A stretch of DNA of 64,000 nucleotides from Takakia lepidozioides (taxonomy: Eukaryota > Streptophyta > Takakiopsida > Takakiales > Takakiaceae): positions 70,556,001 to 70,620,000 of the forward strand of contig CM060733.1 of assembly GCA_030704615.1 (NCBI GenBank), written 5' to 3'. Of the stretch, positions 1 through 9,868 are shown piece by piece; position 1 is the stretch's first letter, and each line of letters starts with the position of its first letter. The notes beneath the pieces are model-generated. The model saw only the letters and a list, made by a program, of their open reading frames with translations, ran no database searches and was not told where the DNA came from. The position numbers and the translations under genes were made by a program.

Positions 1-1350
1 TGACAGCTCCATATCCGGAACCTCCATTGTGGAGGAACCTCCAACACGACGGCAAGCTCCAGCATCAAACAGTGCCACTGAAATGGTGCAGGAGAGAAAC
101 AACCCCCTTGATGTGCTTGAGTCCGCATGCCCGACCACGTTTGGCACATAGAACGCACAAGTGTAGGGTCTCGTGTGAAATGTACAGCGATCAGGGCAAC
201 TAATTTTGAGAAGTGCACTTCATCTATATCCAGAGGTGGTGGCCGAACTCCTGCTCCGACTTTCACGGGTTTGATGCGTCCATACGGTCAACCAAAAGCC
301 AAGAACCACAAGTTCTAGTTCTGCGCAGATGATTGTGCCAGATGTGTGTATGGAACTGTGCGTCCTTCCGTAGTGATGAAGCCATCTCCTCCAACCGTTT
401 GGCCCGTGAAGGTGGGAACACATCTCAGCTTTCAGGAGATTGAAATGTTGGAGGAGGCAGGTTTTTCCCTTGCGAGACAACCCCAACTCCATGCATGTGC
501 TACTACTTCTGCGTCCTCCCGGGTCCCCCGGCAAATCCTGACTTGTGGCCAACCAAACGAGATGGAAAGCTCGTTCGGCGTTTCCCTCCAACCGCTGAAC
601 ACTTTGGCAAAGTGGAGTCCGCAAGAATGCTCCAAGCTCGTGTTGGAAGCACCGCGGAAGTACCCAATCCAGGATATGGTCGGGTATTCACAATCATCAC
701 TTCCACATCTGCTGTTCATGACAGGACCTACGACATCACGTTTCCAATTTCCCCAATTGCACATGTCCTGATTTTGTGAATATGCTATCAACCAGTTTGG
801 GCAAGAGAGGTAAATTCATACCCTGCAAACATTTGTATTTCATATTTTTGAAGAGGATGGTTTGCGATCCCAAACGTGATAGCTTTATTCACCATGCCAC
901 TATGAGTTTCAACGAGGTCAATACTCTATTGCAGTGGGATACAACACATGGGTAGCATCAACTATGCAATGTGGTATGTGGACGACCATGATTTGAAATG
1001 TGTAATTCACATCAATTCGTCGGCGGTGCAATGATATGGCCTCCAACTATATGGAGTGAGCTCTGAGTGGCATCTTTTAAAAGCACATTTGTCATTGCAC
1101 CGTTCGAAGTCTACATGTCTTGCTGTCGCTATGCACTACAATCATCTTTTGAAGATGATCCTAACTCTCATTGTTATTTGAGGAGGGAGGAAGGTCTTCC
1201 CGTGGCAGCCTTTATGGCGCACACTTTGTGATGATATTTTCTCGTCCTCGTAATTGTAAAAGTGAAACAAGCATTTGTAATTGTACAATATTGGATGCTA
1301 CAATTGTAGGCCTCATGGTAGTCTTGATTCTATTTAGGCAAGATTCCCTG
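1..1350. other. No recognisable gene
   Basis: Both strands carry overlapping open frames of 60-140 codons between about 130 and 790. None shows a motif, biased composition or a convincing start, and they shadow each other, so I do not call a gene. From 800 to 1350 there is only low-information AT-leaning sequence. A degraded host exon or transposon piece is possible. Confidence 0.4.
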
Positions 1351-1379
1351 CATTAATTCCACGGTCATAGGACCATCCT

Positions 1380-1600
1380 CGGTTATAGGCGGCGCATGTT
1401 AATGCTGACGTGGCAGATGACGGACAGTGCCACGTCATCATTTGCCGCCACATCAGCATGCTGACATGATGCTCATGCCACGTCAGTGTGGGTGCAGGCT
1501 CACGCCACATCAGCTGGCGTGAGCGTACGCTCACGCCATGTCACTCCTGCGTGAGCGTACGCTCGCGCGCTCACGCGCAACGCTCACGCCATTGCGTCGT
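1380..1600. repeat. GC-rich palindrome cluster with gacgtgg/cgtgagcg motifs
   Basis: The stretch alternates acgtcat/ccacgtca words with nested inverted repeats, including the perfect 20 bp palindrome gcgtgagcgtacgctcacgc near 1515-1536 and an imperfect repeat of it just downstream. A related arrangement (gacgtggcgtgagcg facing cgctcacgtgac) occurs at about 40840-40880. It could be the terminal or subterminal part of a DNA transposon; no matching partner end was found. Confidence 0.5.
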
Positions 1601-1851
1601 TGTTTTCATTCTTGTGTTTGGATCCCCTCCACACCTGCATGCTTGATTGTGCGCCATGCTAGTTTTGTGTGGGCGCTTGATTTTATAGGTGATTGACTCG
1701 GGTTTGATCGCCGATCCAACCCTAGAGCATGATGTCGATGGTGAGGCTGGGCTGATGACCAGTCAGACCATCTTTGTTTCTCCTGTGGTGAGGTTGGAGG
1801 TGATGACCAGCCAACCATAGGAGTGCCTGCGGTGGATGCAGGTGCAGGCTA

Positions 1852-2614
1852 TGTTAGGAACCTAGTATTCCAGACCCTAAGCCGCATCAAGTTCTCTACC
1901 CCGACACCTTGTGGAGAGGGGGTTAGGGACATGTTCATGACCAGTTGAGTGTCAGTTTGTCAACACAGAGGTGCCACTAGTTGCTGGGGAAAGTGCCGGT
2001 ACGAGCACTAGCGATTCTAGCGGGTATACGAGATGGGGTGTGGGCGCAGTGCCGAAATCGGGTGACTCATATCCAAGGGGCAAGGAAACTTGCGCCTTCT
2101 TTGGGAGTTCACGTGCTAGTGCACACTTGGCGCGTGCGCGTACTATAACTGCGCTACCGAGGGGGTTGTCTTGTAGTGCGGGCTAACGCGGAAGCTACGT
2201 GTTTCCGTTCACGTACTAGAATTGTGTAACCTCGGGACGAAGTTGTAGTGTGGCTTCGGCGTGTTCCCATACCTCAGGCGTGCATTCCAAAGCGGACCCA
2301 ATTGTAGTGATTGGGGCGCACAGTTGATTCAAGATTATTGTCGTGCGCATACATATCGCTACACAACTACATCGTTGTCCAGAATCACACAACACATGTG
2401 CACACCAAACACTAATCCAACCACTAGTCTGCCATTAGTGCAGCCACTAGTCCATCACTAGTCTGCCACTAGCCACCACTAGTGCAGCCACTAGTCCAAC
2501 CACTAGTCTGCCACTAGCCACCACTAGTGCAGCCACTAGTCCACCACTAGGCTGCCACTAGCCACTACTAGTGCAGCCACTAGTCCATCACTAGGCTGCC
2601 ACTAGTCCATCACA
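1852..2614 (-). repeat. Probable 3' LTR of the DNMT-gypsy element
   Basis: On the minus strand the sequence after the integrase/PHD frame reaches a G-rich tract and then TGTGATGG; 763 bp further it ends in CCTAACA, giving the TG...CA ends expected of an LTR. The first 200 bp are a degenerate actagtgg-type tandem array. No second copy of the LTR was found in the window, so the limits rest on the polypurine tract and terminal dinucleotides only. Confidence 0.5.
2400..2612. repeat. Tandem repeat based on cactagt units
   Basis: About 200 bp consist of short units such as cactagtgcagccactagtc, with variants ccaccactag, tctgccactag and ccatcactag, in roughly 11-12 bp steps and a higher-order unit of about 45-60 bp. 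It lies at the start (U3 side) of the presumed LTR. Confidence 0.75.
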
Positions 2615-2627
2615 ATCGCCCCCCTAG
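2615..2627 (-). other. Polypurine tract
   Basis: On the minus strand ctaggggggcgat abuts the TGTGATGG LTR start. This is the expected position of the plus-strand primer of an LTR retrotransposon transcribed on the minus strand. Confidence 0.5.
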
Positions 2628-2868
2628 CTGTCGCTTAGGTCCCTCTAAGTCCAGGTAGCCACAAGATTTGATAGTGGCCATAGCCTCACAAAGTCCTCCA
2701 CCACTGTCCCTACTACACTCAAACTCAATAGATCAAGAGGCCGGGTACAAGAGTTGCCCCATCGTTAGTCGTCGTCTTGCAACCTTTGAGCCTGAGATCT
2801 TGGGTATTGACTCCTATGAGCTTGGCCTCCCATGTCTTGTTAGCTGCCACTAGTCATATCCACTGCCA

Positions 2869-3483
2869 CTATCCCAAGCAGTGTGGACATAACCAATCTC
2901 CATCAGGAACCCTCTCAAGAGGTGGTATCAAGCATCCCATGTGCCAACCTCTTGAGCATCGATCACTCACCAGCATAGTGGCGGCACCACGAGCATGCCC
3001 ACATAGCATGCAACGCAATCGTGCAGGTACCACTGCAAGGTTGGGATCTATCCTCTCATCCACATGTGGAAGGTGACATGGCGCACAATTACGCACATGC
3101 TCCTTCCATACCATGCCATCTCGACCCTCCAGAATCAACACTCCTGAAGGCAACACCTCCCTGACCCTTACAATCACACGTCCTGCTGTGACATCCAAGG
3201 TCGTAGGCGCTGTCTGCTGCAGATACACATAGTCCCCAGGGTGGAAACGCCGAACACTTGGCCGATATCCCCCTCCACGTATAGTGACATACATCAATGT
3301 GTCTCGGTGTTGGGCAATAGCAAGATTCTCAAAAGCCATATGCATGACTCTCTTGAACAATTCTGCCTGATGGGCACATGTTTGTGTCCACACATCCGGA
3401 TCATCAAGGTTGAGGACTACTGTAGCCTCCCTGCGAATAGATGCAGGCAAATCCGGCTCTCGGCCAAAGAGAAGGAAATATGG
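2869..3483 (-). pseudogene. Integrase C-terminal part with PHD finger (gypsy polyprotein end)
   Basis: This is the 3' end of the gypsy polyprotein. It opens with the typical integrase motif PYFLLFGREPDLP, passes through a beta-rich integrase C-terminal segment (GDYVYLQQ, VREVLPSGVLILEGRDG) and ends with a 47-residue zinc-finger module at 3012-2872. That module has CxxC, then GWHMGC, the hallmark PPLERVPDGDWLCPHC and a C-terminal CxxC, which is a PHD finger rather than the chromodomain usual in plant gypsy elements. One canonical zinc ligand is changed: the LLCDxC segment reads LVSDRC, so serine replaces the first cysteine. PHD fingers generally read histone H3 tails; a role in targeting integration is inference. 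The frame is cut upstream by the CACTA insertion at 3484. Confidence 0.8.
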
Positions 3484-4326
3484 CACTACAACAGATCGCG
3501 GTATTTATGACTGTATATATGACTATTCTGCAATCATAAACGGTACATATGACTTCTATGACTGTAAGTCGTGCAAACCAAGTGAATACAATGAGTATAG
3601 GATGGTACGGTCCGGATAATTATAGTCAGATGAACCAAGTGATATCTCTCACTGCAGTCATATATACCATACTACAGTCGCCGCTGCCGCGCCACGTGGC
3701 GAGGCGCAATTGATTAAAAAAATTAAATTAAATTTTTTTTATTAAAAAAAAACAATTGTCAGACGCCTTGTCACACCGCATTGTGCCAGGTGGCATAATG
3801 CATTTTATAATAATGAAAAAACCACATGGCAGCCCATCTAGGGTACCACGTGCTATCCCTAGCTCGCCTACTAACCCTAGGGCCATCTTATCCATTTGAT
3901 TGTACTTAGAAGAGTTTGAACCTGCAACCTCTTTACTATAAGAATTATAGTTCACTACCTGCTAACCAATACACCCATTAATCATTCATGTGATCATTTG
4001 GTGTTTTAATTGTATTATACACACCAAATTACAAAATCTCCAGTAGTCATCATGACTATGTAACCTCATCCATGTACATTGTAGTCATGGAAATGACTAT
4101 GAATGGTGAGCTAAATTTGGTCAATTGCCGTTGACCAGCCTTCCGCCATTCCCAAGCCATGTAGTCATACAGACGACTACTTAGATAGTCATTTATATAA
4201 CTACACTCGTATGAACGACTGCGGGAGGTCAATTTCATATAAAAACATGGTGCAGTCATGGTCAAAGTCAAGAAAACCATGACTACCACGGTTTGGCAGT
4301 CATAACTACCGCGATATGTTGTAGTG
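3484..4326. mobile_element. Non-autonomous CACTA element (843 bp)
   Basis: It begins cactacaacagatcgcggta and ends with the near-exact inverse taccgcgatatgttgtagtg. Both ends continue into copies of a tatgact/agtcata subterminal motif. It lies inside the integrase frame; the flanking 3 bp are tgg and tga on the plus strand (cca and tca on minus), a target duplication with one mismatch. Skipping the element and one target copy rejoins the integrase reading from ...SFS to PYFLLFG. There is no coding capacity inside. The interior includes a gccgcgccacgtggcgaggc stretch that is repeated inverted at 9500-9550. Confidence 0.8.
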
Positions 4327-4329
4327 TGA

Positions 4330-4800
4330 TGAGAAGGAGGCAAGTGACGCTTGCTTGCTGAACCTGTAGCTAATGGCTAACCAAGGTACTTGAAGATCTC
4401 AATCTCCTAGGTGTCCCTTTTACAAGCCATACTTGCGCAAACCCCTCTTCACTGTCTGAACCACTCTCTCTGCCAAGCCATTGGCCTCAGGATGATCCCG
4501 AGAAGTGGTACGGTGGTCTATCAAGGCTTTATCACATAAAGGCTGAAACTCCCCCAAGAACTCTTTCCCTTCGTCCGTGAGTTTCGCAGCTGGAGCACCG
4601 AATCGGCTAAGCACACGATCCAGGAATGCATACGTAGCCCCCTCACTAGCCTTGTCAGGCAATGGAACCAACTCAATCCACTTGGAGAAGTGCTCCACCA
4701 TCACCAACACATACCTGTGGTGGCGCATCGTCAGTGGCAACGGCCCTGCGAAGTCAAGACTCCACCTGTAGCCCAATCCCATGATGGGTAATGGATGCAA
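4330..4800 (-). pseudogene. Gypsy integrase catalytic core
   Basis: The retroviral-type integrase core inserts the cDNA into host DNA. The DDE residues appear preserved: D in SLDFAGPLP, D in LTDEGKEF and E in ANGLAERVVQ, with normal order. The frame stops at 4420 (RKYGL), but reading on to 4330 still gives recognisable integrase interrupted by stop codons, ending exactly at the CACTA target site. It is part of the DNMT-bearing gypsy polyprotein. Upstream it follows the zinc-binding domain with a frame change near 4800. Confidence 0.85.
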
Positions 4801-5571
4801 CTATGGTGTAGGGGCGTTGAATGAAGCACGCACCCTGTCACACACCATGCACATAGCCACGAATTGTTGCACCTCTGTTTGCATACCACGCCACCAATAC
4901 TGCCCCTGCAGTAAACTATGAGTGCGTTGCACTCCAAAATGCCCCAACTCCTCATGGGCACGCTGTGTTGGGTGAGGCACGATCCTCACTCGACCATCCT
5001 CCCACACTCGAAGCAGGTGTATCCCCTCCCACTTGAACCTCTTGGCTCGTTGCAGGATCCGATCCCTCTCCTTGGCAGTCACACTAGCTGTCGTGTCTCC
5101 AGTGCGGAGGTAGTCCAACACAACCGAATCCTCATGTATATCTCTGGCACCACCTGGCTCATCACTAGCCTCAGGGTCCTCAGACACTCCATCTACAATC
5201 ATCCCTGTTGTAGGTCCAATCTGACCTCCCGATGCCAAGATACACAAAAAGGCAGATGCATGCCATCCCGACACCATCTCCTCGTCCGTCTCACCATGCC
5301 ACCGAGCTCCAGTGTCATCCTGTTGGCTCGTGCATGGATTGCGACTCAGTCCATCCGCATCCCTATTGACCAAACCCGGTCGATGCGTAACCTGAAAGTC
5401 ATACTCATGGAGTATAAGTGCCCACCGTGCAAGCTTCCCCGTAAGCTTGTCTGACTCCATCAACCACTTGAGTGGCTGGTGATCCGTGACAAGGGTGAAG
5501 AGATTGTCGTATAGATAGCACCTGAAGTGTGCCACGGCCCACACTGCAACTAAGCACTCCCCCTCACACAC
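4801..5571 (-). pseudogene. RNase H C-terminal half and integrase zinc-binding domain
   Basis: Residues 1-80 hold the Ty3/gypsy RNase H signature (FTLVTDHQPLKWLM, then ARWALILHEYDF and NRDADGLSRNP). After a variable linker of about 90 residues comes the H2C2 zinc-binding domain of integrase (HEELGHFGVQRTHSLL with CMVCDRV). The segment belongs to the polyprotein between RT and the integrase core. Its frame differs from that of the RT by a frameshift near 5560. Confidence 0.85.
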
Positions 5572-5915
5572 GAGCTATACTTAGACTCTGCAGCGTTGTT
5601 TGAGCGGCTAGCATAAGCCACTACAAACTCTCTTCCCTCATCATCCACCTGTGTGAGCACCGCTCCAAGCCCCAGCATGCTCCAATCTGTATGCAACTGA
5701 AAAGGACGCCCCCTGATAGGTCGTCTCAAGATGGGCGCCGAGGTCAACCTCGCCTTGAGCTCTTGAAAAGCTCGCTCTTGCTCATCTTCCCACTGCCGCT
5801 CTTGGTCTACCTTGGTCAGCTTGGTTAGAGCCTTTGCAATAGCACTAAATCCCTTGACAAACCGTCTATAGTAGTTTGTCAACCCCATGAAAGCTCGAAC
5901 ACATCTATGGGGCAT
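5550..5915 (-). pseudogene. RT connection and RNase H N-terminal half
   Basis: It contains the conserved thumb/connection motif RAFMGLTNYYRRFVKGFS, then the start of RNase H with PFQLHTDWSMLGLGAVLTQ and AESKYSS. The first RNase H aspartate is kept. It is shifted one frame relative to the RT upstream and to the RNase H C-terminus downstream, so this copy cannot make a continuous Pol. Confidence 0.85.
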
Positions 5916-6667
5916 GGAATCTGTGCAATGGCCTCTACCTTAGTCTGCTGCACCCCCAATCCTCCAGGATATATCATGTGGCCCAGATACTCAATCTGGT
6001 TGTGGAAGAACTGGCACTTCCCCGGATGTAATTTCAATTCGTGCGCTCTCAAGCGCTCAAACACCACCTGAAGGTGTCTCTCGTGCTCCTCCATCGTAGC
6101 ACTAAAGATGATGATGTCATCTATATAGCACCGAGCAAAGTCCACCCCTGCTAGAATCCTGTCCATGACTCTCTAGAATTCTGTAAGAGCGTTCTTAAGC
6201 CCGAATGGCAAGAACCGCCACTGATATAGGCAATCCTTCCCGTGCTCATTGATCCCCCAGAATGTCGTCTTCTGCTTGTCCGCCTCCTTGATCGGCAACT
6301 GGTGATATCCGGACCGCAAGTCTAACGTGCTAAAGACCTTGGCATGCCCAATGGCATCAAAGATCTCCTCAGGTGTGGGCATGGCATACTTATCGGACTT
6401 GGTCTGATGATTTACAGGCCGGTAGTCACCGCACATACGTCTCTCCGTCCAATTGCCATAGACATCCTTCTTGGCTGGCATCACCGTGGCTAAACCATAC
6501 TCTCCACCAGAGAGCTCCACCAAACCAGCCTCCCAGAGATCTTGAGTCCTCATCTGAATCAAAGACCTCTCTATGTCACTGTATTTGTAGGGTCTCCGAA
6601 AGATTGGCGTGTCGGTGGCCAACTCAATACGAATCTCCTGACCCTTCAGTGCTCCCAAATCCTTCAA
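5879..6667 (-). pseudogene. Ty3/gypsy reverse transcriptase
   Basis: The reverse transcriptase palm and fingers are clear: RMCGDYRPVNHQT, FSTLDLRSGYHQLPI, FLPFGLKNA, and the catalytic YxDD box as CYIDDIIIFSATMEEH, followed by LHPGKCQFF and EYLGHMI. A single TAG at 6170-6172 splits the domain between LTEF and RVMDRIL, where related elements have glutamine. It is in the same frame as the methyltransferase upstream, joined by a linker of about 150 codons. Homologous sequence at 56.8-57.1 kb repeats the N-terminal half. Confidence 0.9.
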
Positions 6668-6826
6668 ACTAAAGGCAAAGCAATTCCTGTAAGCCCTCAG
6701 GATCCGCCGTATACGTCATCTCTCTCCTCCAGTGACAATGGGTCCAATGTCAGGCTCCCAATTGCCCTCCGTAACTGCAACCTTAAGTCCAGCAGACTTA
6801 GAGGTAGAGGACGCGTCCCGTGGTTG

Positions 6827-8452
6827 CTATGCCACAACCTCTTGAGCAGTACTCCTTGCCTGCTTAGTCAATGACAAGGCCTCATCCTGCCCCATCATCT
6901 CATCCTTGAGGACCTCCTCAACCCGAGAAGAATCCCCAACCTCATCCATCACAGCCGCCTTGGCTGCCAACTCCCTCTGAACCTCGAGCACCTCCCATGT
7001 GTGCCATGGATGTCTACACCCCGTGGTCCTCACCGGCTCGCCCCCACTCACTGCCTGTACCACCTCGGTAGGCAGAGAGACCGTTAAAGGAAGTGCACTC
7101 CGCACTCTACGTTGCTCAGCCATAGCCAAGCTGATAATCCAGGTCAAGCAATTTAGATCCATCACTTGCCCCAACACCTGACGATGTGATGCCTCAAAAA
7201 GAGAAGGCACCGCCGTGGTCCCAGTGGAAAAACCCATAGCCCGCTCTCGCTCGTCGGCATTAGGCTCCACTAACTGCTGCAACTGAGCATCCCACAGGAG
7301 GCCAGGTCCACTATCCCAGAAAGCATGCGATCATGGGAAGCTGAGCAGTGTAGGTAGTGTTACTCGTGGTCGACCCACCTTGTTGACTACTGCCAAAGGC
7401 GGACGGTCATCGTGTCTCACACCCTGAGACTGCCTCCCCGTGTCCAAGATGTTATCAACTGTGAGGTGTGTTGGCCGCTGCATCCCATCAAATGCACGCT
7501 TGAGCAGTGCGGGTGGCATCAAGTTAGTCCACCATAGCCGTGGACGATGAGCCCGTGACCCCACTGTAGCTGCATCCAGCAACACTACTGACCCAAGCCA
7601 CGACCAGACTTGATGCACACTGGCCATCACCCTGGCCCGAGAATCGCCCATCACTGGCACATTCTCCAAGATGTATGCTGGAGATACAGCTTGATGAAGC
7701 TGTAAGTGGCGCAAAACCCGCACCATCTCCCAAAACAGACCCGACCTCGAGTCTCACAATCCATTGTCATGCCCGGCTGATCAATGCCCTTGGCAGGGCC
7801 AACCTGCCACTACTAGATCAATGGAGCCAACCCGCTCCAAATCCTGCGCCCCCAGCAACGAAATGTCTGCTGGCAAGGCCTGCTGATATCCACAAACTGC
7901 AGACACCGACAACAATTCAGGGTACCGCTGCACCAAGTGAGCACCATGGTGTAGGGAGACGCGTCGTGCAGTCTCATCCCTCTCCACATACAGGTAACGC
8001 CAAACTCGTACACCTGCCTGTAGAACAGCAGCCAATCCGGTGCTGATCCCGCCAAACAAATCCAGAAGGCAAATGCCTTCATCTGGACATTGCCACACGA
8101 TTGGTGTGGTGTCCAATGGAGACAACTGAGGTGGACCCGGTGCAATCCCCGCACCGTCCTCCTCTCCTGACGGTACAAAAGCCTCTACCTAGGCTTGTTA
8201 CACCCGTCGATCAGCAACCCGCTGCAAATCCTTGCTCGAGCCCCACAATGGAGTGTGAGCAACCATGGCAGACAACTCCGCCATACCATACATGTCATCC
8301 TGCTCTCCCAGAGGTGACACATCCTGTGAATGAGTGTTGCCATCCAACAACTCTCCAGGCCAAGTCACTGCAGCTGTGAATGCTGCTAGTGTTGGCATCT
8401 TGCCTCGCTGGGCAACCGCAACTCCTCCTATGAACGTCACAAGGAGCTGCAC
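6827..8452 (-). pseudogene. DNMT3-like C5-cytosine DNA methyltransferase inside gypsy Pol
   Basis: This transfers methyl groups from SAM to cytosine C5 in DNA. Motifs in order on the minus strand: I LLDLFGGISTGLAAVLQ (8067), a motif-II-like YVERDE, IV LVVAGWPCQGH with the catalytic Pro-Cys dipeptide (about 7795), GLFWEMVRVL, VI YILENVPVMG, VIII AHRPRLWWTNL, IX-like ERERAMGFSTGTT and X RQVLGQVMDLNCLTW (about 7150). The AHRxRxxW form and the order of segments fit DNMT3 better than DNMT1 or CMT; no chromodomain, PWWP or UBA is seen. Five in-frame stops (near 8195, 8186, 7783, 7756 and 7333) inactivate this copy although the frame is otherwise uninterrupted into RT. It lies between protease and RT. 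DNMTs captured by retrotransposons are known from charophytes and dinoflagellates; orthology to those is not tested. Confidence 0.85.
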
Positions 8453-9267
8453 ACGCCAGCCCTCCCCTGACTGCCATCCAGGCCTATAGGAAGCTGACTC
8501 CTCCCAAAAATCAAGGTGAAGCCCATGGGGTACAACACTGCCCCACCAACAATGACATTGTACGAGACCGCATTTGTCACAATGGCCTTGGCTCTCATCA
8601 CTGAGCCATCTAGCTCACGCCATGTCATGCCCCGAGCCTGCTCTGATCCTCCCAGAGATGTCTGTATCTGGAAAGGGCACGGCTCCATATCCGCCTCCGT
8701 GAGGCCCAAGCCTGCAATAGCAGCTCTGTTCAACATCAATGGCTGAGCTCCCGAGTCCAACAAGACCCGTAGTGGCCGGTACCTCTTGCCTACCGGTCCA
8801 CTCAAACAGAAAATGTCATCCTGGTTGTCTAACATGACAACTCCAGGTGTCACCATGGCGCGCTCAATGGTTGGCCTAGCTGGTAGCTCCATCAACCTGG
8901 CAGCTGCAGCTTGCCATGGCACCGCCATGGCAGTCTTGACCCTCACATCTGAGGATCCCTCCGGCACTACACCTCCCACTATCTCCGCAGAAGATGAAGT
9001 AACCTCCCCACTCTCACAAAGTGTAGCTGCCAGCCTGAATACCTCAGCTGGTCTTACCCCCGGCGTTGCAATCATGGTAGCCGAGAACAATGGAGCCTGG
9101 CACACAGTTGTGGCCACCCCCAACAGCACACTAGCTGCCGTAGCCTTGGCAACAGTAGGTAGTGGTGCTGCCTGTGTAGCTCTCCCCAATGGCATAGTAA
9201 CCTCCGCCTCGGTAACAGTCGGGCGAGAACTAGGTGCCATGGACGGCGTCGACACTGTATCTGCCAA
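8437..9267 (-). pseudogene. Gypsy aspartic protease segment
   Basis: The C-terminal half is a retropepsin-like fold: RVLLDSGAQPLMLNRAAIAGLGL with the DSG active site (D-S/T-G), then a flap-like stretch and NVIVGGAVLYPMGFTLIFG, the usual second conserved strand. The first 130 residues are alanine/threonine rich and low in features. It sits one frame away from the methyltransferase, with the change near 8440. A gag domain and zinc knuckle are missing upstream. The frame can be read back to about 9468 through one stop, but that part overlaps a dispersed repeat shared with 44.25 kb. Confidence 0.75.
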
Positions 9268-9437
9268 TGTGAATGACTAAGGAAGCCTGGCTTGATGGCT
9301 TGCCTCCCCACGCTGTGGATCCAACTCCACCTCTGCACCCCGTGGCTCAGGAACTCGTGCTGCTCCTCGAGTCACTGCCATAGCTGACTCCACTTGCACT
9401 AGTGGTAGTCCTGCCCCGCACATAGTGGTAGTGGTAG

Positions 9438-9550
9438 TGGGAAGCACAACATTTGGAAACCATTTCATTTATAAACAAAATTTGTACAACACAAGTTTTT
9501 TTTTAATTTAATTTTTTTAATCAATTGCACCTCGCCACGTGGCGCGGCAG
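9438..9550. repeat. Junction of two dispersed repeat fragments
   Basis: Positions 9441-9500 match 44250-44310 almost base for base (aagcacaacatttggaaacc through acaacacaagttttt), in the 3' untranslated part of the chromovirus there. Positions 9503-9550 are the inverse of 3690-3740 inside the small CACTA element. The place is therefore a mosaic break between the DNMT-gypsy remnant and the LTR to its right. Confidence 0.7.
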
Positions 9551-9829
9551 CTGTGACTGGCTGTGTGAAACTGTGACGGGCTGTGACTGGTTGTGACGAC
9601 TGTGACGGGCTGTGTTGGCTGTGTCGGCTGTGACGACTGTGTTGGCTGTGTTGGCTGTGTCGGCTGTGACGGGCTGTGATGGCTGTGTCGGCTGTGACGG
9701 GCTGTGTAACCCCTCTCTACAGTGCGCTGTTATCACCCCTAAGGCTCCTGTTGGTCTCAGTCTGTGCAAAAATTAAGGGTACTCCTCAGATCCCGTAAAA
9801 ATGTCTAAGTCCCTGACAGTCCTCTAACA
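9551..9829 (-). repeat. 3' LTR (partial) with ggctgtg tandem repeats
   Basis: On the minus strand a purine tract (gagaggggaaggggtaa) leads into TGTTAGAGGACTGTCAGGG, an LTR start. The LTR body includes a string of (t)gacgggctgtg / tcggctgtg repeats at 9550-9715. The same LTR type, plus strand, starts at 59504 (TGTTAGAGGG) and shows matching blocks such as ttttacgg, gtacccttaattttgc and agaccaacag plus cacagcctgacac repeats. The lower-coordinate end is truncated. Confidence 0.65.
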
Positions 9830-9868
9830 TTACCCCTTCCCCTCTCAAAAAGCCGTGTCCTCACGGTT

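Larger units (their letters stand above)
1852..9490 (-). mobile_element. Ty3/gypsy retrotransposon with DNMT3-like and PHD domains (degenerate, 5' truncated)
   Basis: Read on the minus strand, the order is retropepsin (9267-8437), C5-cytosine methyltransferase (about 8080-7130), reverse transcriptase (6667-5879), RNase H (5915-5330), HHCC and DDE integrase (5050-4420 and 3483-3013), PHD finger (3012-2872), polypurine tract and LTR. RT before integrase defines Ty3/gypsy. The methyltransferase and RT lie in the same reading frame with no LTR or other boundary between them, so the methyltransferase is part of the polyprotein. Several in-frame stops, at least two frameshifts and a CACTA insertion make this copy inactive. 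No gag and no 5' LTR are seen; the 5' side breaks into fragments of other repeats at 9440-9550. Confidence 0.85.

Noticed and set aside
127-791. Overlapping open frames on both strands near the window start, up to 141 codons
   Set aside because: They shadow each other, have no motif and no natural composition; none can be preferred as a gene.
9277-9468. N-terminal extension of the gypsy protease frame (KWFPNVVLPTTTTT)
   Set aside because: It overlaps a dispersed repeat also present at 44.25 kb in untranslated sequence, so the open frame is probably accidental.
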